From DAORHV01 sp964434575 (lineage in GTDB: Bacteria; Patescibacteriota; Gracilibacteria; Peribacterales; Peribacteraceae): a DNA stretch of 64,000 bases. The notes below the pieces were generated by a model that was not told where the DNA came from, made no database searches, and was given only the letters and a program-made list of their open reading frames with translations. How positions within the stretch are numbered: the first letter of the stretch is position 1; each line of letters starts with the position of its first letter. Made by a program: the position numbers and the translations under genes. Location of the stretch: the NCBI GenBank assembly GCA_964434575.1, contig CAYSWB010000003.1:1-64000 (forward strand), in the 5' to 3' direction. Below, piece after piece: positions 58,733 through 64,000 of this stretch.

Positions 58733-60661
58733 ATGCAGTTCCACCTTTCCTCCCCCGGGAAGCTGACACGTTCCGTGTCGCTTCTGATGGGTGCAGTCTT
58801 GCTGGCCGGCGCCACGGCGCCCGCGTCGGCGCAGACGTTCCGTTACACGGACGTGCCTTCCGGCGCGTACTACGAAGGCGCAGCCGAAGCGCTCGTCGAA
58901 CTGGGCGCGCTCGACTCGGCAGAGACCCGGCTCCGCCCGTCCGATTTGGCAACGCGCGCCGAGTTGGCCAAATTGATGGTCAACCTGCGCGGCGAGGCGC
59001 TGCTCCGCCCGTCGGTCCGCAGCTTCGACGACGTGTCCACCACCGCCTGGTACTACCCGTACATCGAAACCTCGGCCAGCGCCGGCTGGATCCGCGGCGA
59101 CAAAGACTGTTACGTGAACAAAGCCAAGCCCTGCACCGCGCGTCCGGGTGACGGCGTGAACCGCGCCGAGGCGGCCGCCCTGCTCGTGCGCATGTTCGCG
59201 CTCGGAGCCACAGATGACGCCCCCGCATTCATGGATAATCCGGCTTACGAGTGGTACTACGACGAGATCCAGACCGCCGCCGACCACTGCGTGCTGCAGG
59301 GCGACGGCGACACCGGCCTCGTGCGCCCGGCTTCGTTCATGAACCGCGCAGAAATGATCACCATGTTCCACCGCGCTTACCTCCACCAGTCGTACGGCAC
59401 GGATTGCGGACAGTCGGCCGCCGAGATTTCCGCGGTCGAGACCATGGCCGCCAACAAGCTTCGCGTGCGCTTCACCGACTCCATCGATCAGGTCCGCGCC
59501 GAGAACATCGTGCACTACAACCTGGCCCGCGCTTCCGACCGCGTGATCGTCGGCATCCGCACCGCAACCATGGTCGACACCCGCACCGTGGATTTGGAGC
59601 TCCGCGCCGACTTGGCCATGAGCGTCCCGTACCTGCTGACCGTGCGTAACCTGGAAACCCGCGACGGCGCGCTGTTCAACGACACCGCCGACGTCGTCTT
59701 CTCCGGCATCGTCGGCCGCGTGACGAGCGCATCCGCCCTGTCCGCCCAGAAAGTCCGCCTGACCTTCGACGTGGATATCGACCGCACCCGCGGCGACGAC
59801 GCCTGGCGCTACGCCGTGACCCGCATGGGCACCGCGAGCGGCAACGTGACCGTGGCCACCGCCTCGATCATCGACAACCGCAGCGTCGAGCTGGGATTGG
59901 TAGGCAATCTGCAGGCCGGAGGGCAATACCGCGTGATGGCAAACGACATGTCCAGCTCCGCCGGCGTGCTCTTCACCGGCGAGGGCACCTTCACGTTCTC
60001 CGCGCCCGTCGGACAACTCAGCACCGTCCAGGTGTTGTCCGCCAACCGCATCCGCGTGAACTTCAGCACCACCCTCGACCGCACCCGCGCGGAAGAAGTG
60101 TCCCGCTACCGTTTGTCCGACGGCAGCCGCGTGATCCCCGTGACAGCAGCCTCCCTGCTCTCCGGCGACAACGCCGTGGAGCTGACGCTTGGCGAGTCGC
60201 TGCGAGCGCAGCGCATGTACACGCTGGGCGTCACCGGCCTGAGCTCGCAGCTCGGCGTGTCGTTCAACGGCACCGGATCCACCGTGTATAACGGCGGCAG
60301 CGGCAGCGGCGGCTCCGTGGCCTTCTCCACGACCGTCCTGAACGGCGCCAGCGAAGTGCCGTCCGTCGTCACGGTCGCCACCGGAACCGGCGTCTTCACG
60401 CTCACGACCACCGGACTGCACTACGACATCACGGTCCGCAACCTCACCGGCGGCATCACCGGCGCCCACTTCCACCAGGGAGCCATGGGCGTCAACGGCC
60501 CCGTCATCCAAGGCATCGCGTTCACCGGCAACCGCGCCGTGGGAACGTGGGCCAACCTGACGGCCGAACAGCGTAACTGGCTGCTGGACGGACAGATCTA
60601 CGTGAACGTCCATACGAACACCTACCCGAACGGAGAAGTCCGCGGTCAGGTGAAACAGTAA
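58733..60661 (+). CDS. SLH-domain surface protein with CHRD-like C-terminus
   Basis: 642 residues. Signal peptide ending ASA-Q near residue 34. Three S-layer-homology-type repeats to about residue 225 (FRYTDVPSGAYYEGAAEALVELGAL, FDDVSTTAWYYPYIET, FMNRAEMITMFHR). About three Ig-like beta repeats of 90-100 residues follow (each with a VxxxxANKxRVxF strand and a TRAEN/TRGDD/TRAEE segment). A CHRD-type domain occupies about 520-642 (LNGASEVPSV, ITGAHFHQGA, YVNVHTNTYPNGEVRGQV). It is a likely wall-bound surface protein. The ATG at 58733 opens a clear signal peptide; more upstream starts would not. Confidence 0.88.
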   Translation: MQFHLSSPGKLTRSVSLLMGAVLLAGATAPASAQTFRYTDVPSGAYYEGAAEALVELGALDSAETRLRPSDLATRAELAKLMVNLRGEALLRPSVRSFDDVSTTAWYYPYIETSASAGWIRGDKDCYVNKAKPCTARPGDGVNRAEAAALLVRMFALGATDDAPAFMDNPAYEWYYDEIQTAADHCVLQGDGDTGLVRPASFMNRAEMITMFHRAYLHQSYGTDCGQSAAEISAVETMAANKLRVRFTDSIDQVRAENIVHYNLARASDRVIVGIRTATMVDTRTVDLELRADLAMSVPYLLTVRNLETRDGALFNDTADVVFSGIVGRVTSASALSAQKVRLTFDVDIDRTRGDDAWRYAVTRMGTASGNVTVATASIIDNRSVELGLVGNLQAGGQYRVMANDMSSSAGVLFTGEGTFTFSAPVGQLSTVQVLSANRIRVNFSTTLDRTRAEEVSRYRLSDGSRVIPVTAASLLSGDNAVELTLGESLRAQRMYTLGVTGLSSQLGVSFNGTGSTVYNGGSGSGGSVAFSTTVLNGASEVPSVVTVATGTGVFTLTTTGLHYDITVRNLTGGITGAHFHQGAMGVNGPVIQGIAFTGNRAVGTWANLTAEQRNWLLDGQIYVNVHTNTYPNGEVRGQVKQ

Positions 60662-60679
60662 ACGGCAATGAACGGATCA

Positions 60680-60710
60680 CCCGCGGAGCTTCGGCTCCGC
60701 GGGTTTTTTT
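60680..60710 (+). terminator. Rho-independent terminator
   Basis: A 10-base perfect stem CCCGCGGAGC/GCTCCGCGGG with loop TTCG, followed by seven T, 18 bases after the SLH/CHRD stop codon. Confidence 0.92.
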
Positions 60711-60742
60711 GTGGCGCTACATGGCGATTTCGGCGACTCGAT

Positions 60743-60994
60743 TCAGCGCGGCTGCCAGCCCGGGCGGAATCCCCTGCCGCAGGTTTCCTCGAACGTCTTT
60801 CCTTCGGGGATCAGGTCGCACATCACGAACGAGCAGGCGGACGCGCCGGTGGATTTTTTACACTCGTCCTCGGAGGCATACGACGGCGGGGCGTCGACGA
60901 TGACGGGGGCGCCGCCTCGCGACAACAGGACGAACGCGGCGGCGGCGATCAGACATCCGGCCACGAGCAGGCCGATGATCAGTTGCTTGTGCAT
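60743..60994 (-). CDS. Small exported or membrane-anchored protein (83 aa)
   Basis: An N-terminal hydrophobic segment (IIGLLVAGCLIAAAAFVLL) precedes a short extracytoplasmic domain with four Cys (ECKKSTGASACSFVMCDLIPEG and EETCGRG) that could form two disulfides. No family recognised. A TAGAAT box (complement of 61023-61028) is 28 bases upstream. Confidence 0.6.
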   Translation of the reverse strand: MHKQLIIGLLVAGCLIAAAAFVLLSRGGAPVIVDAPPSYASEDECKKSTGASACSFVMCDLIPEGKTFEETCGRGFRPGWQPR

Positions 60995-61100
60995 TGGACG
61001 GATGAAGAATGGGGCGTTTCTGATTCTACCAAACCCCGGGGACCCTGTGCCTTGCCTCGGACGGCTGCCTTGTGTAGCATTGCCAGGCTCTTTTGAATCT

Positions 61101-61174
61101 GCGGGTATCGTACAATGGTAGTACGGCGCCTTGCCATGGCGCAGACGCGGGTTCGATTCCCGCTACCCGCTCCA
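61101..61174 (+). tRNA. tRNA-Gly (GCC)
   Basis: A complete 74-base cloverleaf: acceptor GCGGGTA/TACCCGC, D arm GTAC/GTAC, anticodon stem GCGCC/GGCGC with loop TTGCCAT (anticodon GCC at 61133-61135), T arm CGGGT/CCCG, discriminator T and encoded CCA. Confidence 0.95.
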
Positions 61175-61242
61175 AACATACACACCATCCTCCTGCAGCC
61201 GGCAACACAGATTCGCGGCTTTTTGACCATGCTGTGGGCGAT

Positions 61243-61569
61243 TCACGCACCTTGAGCCCGATGGATTTCCAAATACCGGTCGCGCAGGAACGTAATGAAC
61301 GCGACGAGGAACAAGTGCTTCCACGGTGCCCGATCCACGCACGACGCGATCTCGAGTTCGACCGTTTCACCCGACCGCACCACGATGCGACTAGGTGCGC
61401 TTCCGCACCAGTCGATCTTCGCCACGATGACGTGCATTCCGGGCTCGACGGCGAAATCCTTCGTTTCGCGCCGTCGCAACTCACCTAGCAAGCGGCCGTC
61501 GCAGTACACGCGGTATGCGCGCAGCATATCCACGTAGTATCCGTGCCGGGAACAGCGCAGCGTGGCCAT
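61243..61569 (-). CDS. Hypothetical protein (108 aa)
   Basis: A small protein with a beta-rich first part resembling a short carbohydrate-binding or PEGA-like fold (YRVYCDGRLLGELRRRETKD, MHVIVAKIDW) and a hydrophobic C-terminal helix (HLFLVAFITFLRDRY). No family is firmly recognised. The start is supported by TATACT (complement of 61576-61581) 6 bases upstream. Confidence 0.6.
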   Translation of the reverse strand: MATLRCSRHGYYVDMLRAYRVYCDGRLLGELRRRETKDFAVEPGMHVIVAKIDWCGSAPSRIVVRSGETVELEIASCVDRAPWKHLFLVAFITFLRDRYLEIHRAQGA

Positions 61570-61575
61570 GCCGAC

Positions 61576-61581
61576 AGTATA
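61576..61581 (-). promoter_or_regulatory. -10 box of the 108-aa gene (leaderless)
   Basis: The minus strand reads TATACT, 6 bases before the ATG at 61569. Confidence 0.6.
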
Positions 61582-61627
61582 GCGACGACACGGCCAACGG
61601 TAAGCGCTTGCCCACCTGTGCGTCTGC

Positions 61628-61633
61628 TATGAT
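61628..61633 (+). promoter_or_regulatory. -10 box of the SRPBCC gene
   Basis: TATGAT lies 24 bases before the ATG at 61658, giving a leader of about 17 bases, longer than at most genes here. Confidence 0.5.
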
Positions 61634-61657
61634 GCACATCTCATTCCCCCGCCTCGC

Positions 61658-62074
61658 ATGGCCGCACAAGTCACCGTCGAAACCACCGTCAACGTCCCCG
61701 TGGCCAAGGCCTGGGACATGTGGAACAAGCCCGAGCACGTCACGAAGTGGAACGCCGCCTCGCCGGACTGGCATTGCCCGAAAGCCGAATCCGACCTGCG
61801 CGAAGGGGGTAAATTTTCAGCGCGCATGGAGGCCAAGGACGGCAGCTTCGGCTTCGATTTCGGCGGCACGTATACCAAGGTGGTGACGGGAAAGATCCTG
61901 GGCTACGTCATGAGCGACGGCCGCAAGGTGGAAGTGATGTTCGCCGACAAGGGCGGCAAAACGCACATCCTGGAGACGTTCGACGCCGAGTCCGAAAACC
62001 CGGTCGAGATGCAGAGGGCCGGCTGGCAGTCGATCATGGACAACTTCAAGAAATACGCCGAGGCGCAGTCGTAG
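61658..62074 (+). CDS. SRPBCC/START-like (AHSA1-type) protein
   Basis: 138 residues with the helix-grip fold pattern: VTVETTVNVPVAKAWDMWNKPEHVTKW at the N-terminus, FSARMEAKDGSFGFDFGGTYTKV in the middle and MQRAGWQSIMDNFKKYAEA as the final helix. Members bind hydrophobic ligands or act as cochaperones. No specific role can be assigned. Confidence 0.88.
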   Translation: MAAQVTVETTVNVPVAKAWDMWNKPEHVTKWNAASPDWHCPKAESDLREGGKFSARMEAKDGSFGFDFGGTYTKVVTGKILGYVMSDGRKVEVMFADKGGKTHILETFDAESENPVEMQRAGWQSIMDNFKKYAEAQS

Positions 62075-62113
62075 GACATCCGCCAGTCCTGATTCGGCCG
62101 GGCCACCGGCGCA

Positions 62114-62509
62114 TCAGTCCGAGAGAACCGCGACGTCCGTCACGACGGAATCCTCGTTGAACCGCAGGACCAGCCATTCGCTGTCGACGCTGACGGCGCT
62201 GCGCTCCGGGCCCAGCCAGTACACCAGATCCCAGTCCGAGAAATACTCCGTTTCGGGCGGCTCGCCGAGCAACTCGATGATCTGGTTCCTTGTCATACCG
62301 CGCAGCGGCGTGCCGGACAGAAGATCATCGATCATTTGCACGCGGCTCGGCGTGGCATCCGTTCGGTCCGCCGCCATCCAGGCGGCGCGGTCGAACGCCG
62401 TGCGTCCGGCGCGGCCGCCGAACGTGCTTTGCACCAAGGGAAACGCCACGAAGACGAGCAGCAATGAAAGAACTGCCAGTACGAAGAATGAAACGTTGCG
62501 GGAAGACAT
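62114..62509 (-). CDS. Membrane-anchored protein with SmpA/OmlA-like segment
   Basis: 131 residues. One N-terminal membrane helix (VSFFVLAVLSLLLVFVAFPLV) and an extracytoplasmic domain containing GMTRNQIIELLGEPPETEYFSDWDLVYWLGP, which resembles the SmpA/OmlA (BamE-type) fold. The resemblance does not mean a BAM complex exists here. The ATG at 62509 has TACACT (complement of 62516-62521) 6 bases upstream; an ATG at 62545 was rejected. Confidence 0.6.
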   Translation of the reverse strand: MSSRNVSFFVLAVLSLLLVFVAFPLVQSTFGGRAGRTAFDRAAWMAADRTDATPSRVQMIDDLLSGTPLRGMTRNQIIELLGEPPETEYFSDWDLVYWLGPERSAVSVDSEWLVLRFNEDSVVTDVAVLSD

Positions 62510-62515
62510 GCGTGA

Positions 62516-62521
62516 AGTGTA
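62516..62521 (-). promoter_or_regulatory. -10 box of the 131-aa gene (leaderless)
   Basis: The minus strand reads TACACT, 6 bases before the ATG at 62509. Confidence 0.5.
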
Positions 62522-62563
62522 GCGAAAACCGCGCATGCTTCCCAAGGCAAGGTGCCGTTTGTG

Positions 62564-62569
62564 TATACT
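62564..62569 (+). promoter_or_regulatory. -10 box of the second VOC gene (leaderless)
   Basis: TATACT ends 6 bases before the ATG at 62576. Confidence 0.6.
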
Positions 62570-62575
62570 GCGCGC

Positions 62576-62977
62576 ATGCCTTCATCCAACCCCGTCGTCC
62601 ACTTCGAGATGCCCGCGCGTGACCGCGAACGCATGAAGAAATTCTACGAAGGGGCTTTCGGCTGGAAGATGAACCAATTAGGCGCGGAAATGGGCAACTA
62701 CGTCGTGGCGCACACCGGCGAAACGGACGCGAAAACGGGCATGATCAACAAGCCGGGCATGATCAACGGCGGCTTCTACGAGCGCACCGACGATACGCAG
62801 GCCCCTTCTCTGGTGATCGCGGTGGATGACATCAGGAAGCACATCGAGATCGTCAAGCAAGCCGGCGGCAAAGTGGAAGGCGAGCCCATGGATATCCCGG
62901 GCGTCGGCTGGCACGCGGCGTTCATCGATCCGGAGGGCAACCGCGTCAGCATGCTGCAGCCGTCGCGGCCGATGTAG
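62576..62977 (+). CDS. VOC-family protein
   Basis: 133 residues of the glyoxalase-like VOC fold: VVHFEMPARDRERMKKFYEGAFGW at the N-terminus and WHAAFIDPEGNRVSMLQPSRPM at the C-terminus. Different in sequence from the protein at 58161, so not a recent duplicate. Its stop codon abuts the stop of the convergent MFS gene. Confidence 0.87.
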   Translation: MPSSNPVVHFEMPARDRERMKKFYEGAFGWKMNQLGAEMGNYVVAHTGETDAKTGMINKPGMINGGFYERTDDTQAPSLVIAVDDIRKHIEIVKQAGGKVEGEPMDIPGVGWHAAFIDPEGNRVSMLQPSRPM

Positions 62978-64000
62978 CTACATCGCGTGTGCCGCATGAG
63001 CGGAGGCGTCGTGCTTGCCGCCTTTTTTGTCGCGGATGAGGAGCAAGCCGATGGCCGTGGCGGCGACCACGAAGATCACGCCGGCCAGGAATGCCGCCTT
63101 GTAGCCGTCCACCACGGCTTCCGGGCTGGCCGGAACGCCCGCTGCGGCAATGACGGATGCCGCGACGCTGGAGAGGATCGCAAGTCCGATGGCACCGCCC
63201 ATTTGCTGCGAAGTGTTGATGAGCCCGGACGCCAGGCCGGTCTGGTCGTCCTTCACGCCCGAGGTCGCCGCGACCATGAGCGGCATGAACGTCATCGACA
63301 TGCCCACGGGCATGAGGATCACGGTGGGCAACACGTCGGTCCAGTAGTTGCCGGCGACGGGCAACCGCGTCAGCCACAGCATGCCGGCGGCCACCAACAG
63401 CGGACCGGCGATGAGGAACGGGCGGTAGCCGAACCTCGACACTCCCCTGGCGATGCGTTGCGACAATATGGCCATGATGATCGGGAACGGCAGGAACGCC
63501 ATGCCCGTCAGCACCGGCGAGTATTTGAGGACGTTTTGGATGTAGAGTGAGATGAGGAAGAACATGCCGAACATGCCCGCCGAGATGGGCGCGGACATCA
63601 GGTTGGCGCCGGTCACGTTGCGGACCGCGAAGATGGAGAGCGGCATGAGCGGGTGCTTGGCGCGCTTCTCGTTCCAGACGAACGCCGCCAGCAACGCGAC
63701 GGATGCCGCGCCGAACAGCAACGTGTTTTGCGAGAGCCATCCCCACGCCGGCGCTTCTCCGACCGTGTATACCAGCAACACCAGGCCCGCGGTCACCAGC
63801 GCGGCGCCGGGCAGGTCCAAGTCGCGGTGCGGCTGATCTTCCTGTTTTTCATGCGGCAACATGCGGGCGATGGCGACGGTGATCGCGATGCCGATGGGAA
63901 CGTTGATGAAGAAATTCCAGCGCCAGTTCAGCAGCTGCGTCAGCACGCCGCCGAGCAGCAGGCCGACCGCGGCTCCGCCGTTGGCCACCGTGATCCAGTG
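62978..64000 (-). CDS. MFS transporter, DHA2 (EmrB/QacA) type, truncated at window end
   Basis: At least 340 residues; the N-terminal helices lie beyond base 64000. The visible part begins in the region GGAAVGLLLGGVLTQLLNWRW and FFINVPIGI, the hallmark of 14-helix DHA2 efflux proteins, and continues through about nine hydrophobic segments to a short His-rich tail (KHDASAHAAHAM). The frame runs open through the window edge. Proton-driven drug efflux is the family role. Confidence 0.87.
   Translation of the reverse strand, partial: HWITVANGGAAVGLLLGGVLTQLLNWRWNFFINVPIGIAITVAIARMLPHEKQEDQPHRDLDLPGAALVTAGLVLLVYTVGEAPAWGWLSQNTLLFGAASVALLAAFVWNEKRAKHPLMPLSIFAVRNVTGANLMSAPISAGMFGMFFLISLYIQNVLKYSPVLTGMAFLPFPIIMAILSQRIARGVSRFGYRPFLIAGPLLVAAGMLWLTRLPVAGNYWTDVLPTVILMPVGMSMTFMPLMVAATSGVKDDQTGLASGLINTSQQMGGAIGLAILSSVAASVIAAAGVPASPEAVVDGYKAAFLAGVIFVVAATAIGLLLIRDKKGGKHDASAHAAHAM

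Noticed and set aside
62114..62509. BamE outer-membrane assembly lipoprotein
   Set aside because: Only a short SmpA-like segment is seen, there is no lipobox, and nothing else in the window indicates an outer membrane.

Overview
The window is gene-dense, GC-rich bacterial DNA read with the standard code: TGA, TAA and TAG all end recognisable genes. It has two 100-base runs of N, so it is part of a scaffold. The best guess is a high-GC member of the Patescibacteria/CPR or a similar reduced lineage. Pointers are the isolated housekeeping genes (grpE, argS, metG, fmt, rbfA, nrnA-like), S-layer-homology proteins, VirB4/VirB2-like genes, a FemAB/DegT/Mur-ligase envelope operon, many ORFans and one giant gene. 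No 16S or ribosomal-protein gene is present, so the phylum is inference. There is no sign of phage, insertion sequences or CRISPR.

Layout. 1-59: truncated tRNA-Leu(CAA). 125-2760: a murL-murD pair, the alternative route to D-glutamate in peptidoglycan. 2764-12229: GrpE, a cation/calcium exchanger, an archaeal-type PEP carboxylase, a SafE-like membrane protein fused to a cupredoxin-like domain, a His-rich exported protein, DoxX, a lipoprotein, an HExxH ORFan and an EamA transporter. 12363-12438: tRNA with anticodon CAT. 12494-15280: a transmembrane Ser/Thr kinase and a small membrane-anchored repeat protein.

15418-32713 (minus strand) is the accessory centrepiece. A membrane-anchored protein with at least eight tandem beta-type repeats (interrupted by an assembly gap) is followed by two small proteins and a 4205-residue giant protein. 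The giant carries copies of the same beta repeat plus helical repeats. The four genes are tightly packed and look like one undescribed system.

33192-38244: a cell-envelope operon (alpha/beta hydrolase, polytopic MurF-like ligase, DegT-like enzyme, FemAB-like transferase, small membrane protein). 38287-42286: an ORFan, a degenerate deacetylase-like lipoprotein with SH3-like repeats, and ArgS. 42542-46428: a lipoprotein/coiled-coil/Gly-Ser-Thr-rich/two-helix protein followed by a VirB4-like ATPase. 46425-50480: DHH phosphoesterase, RbfA, Fmt, a calcium-repeat SLH protein and a PUR-domain protein. 50614-53590: MetG preceded by three overlapping small membrane proteins of VirB2/TrbC type. 53841-64000: an ORFan, MgtE, a winged-helix protein, an arylamine-N-acetyltransferase-like protein, two VOC proteins, a large SLH/CHRD surface protein with a textbook terminator, tRNA-Gly(GCC), an SRPBCC protein, small membrane proteins and a truncated MFS transporter.

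A striking general property is that about two thirds of transcription-unit first genes have a -10-like hexamer (TATACT, TAGAAT, TACAAT and similar) ending only 6-9 bases before the ATG or GTG and no Shine-Dalgarno sequence. This points to widespread leaderless mRNAs, and I used it to choose many starts.
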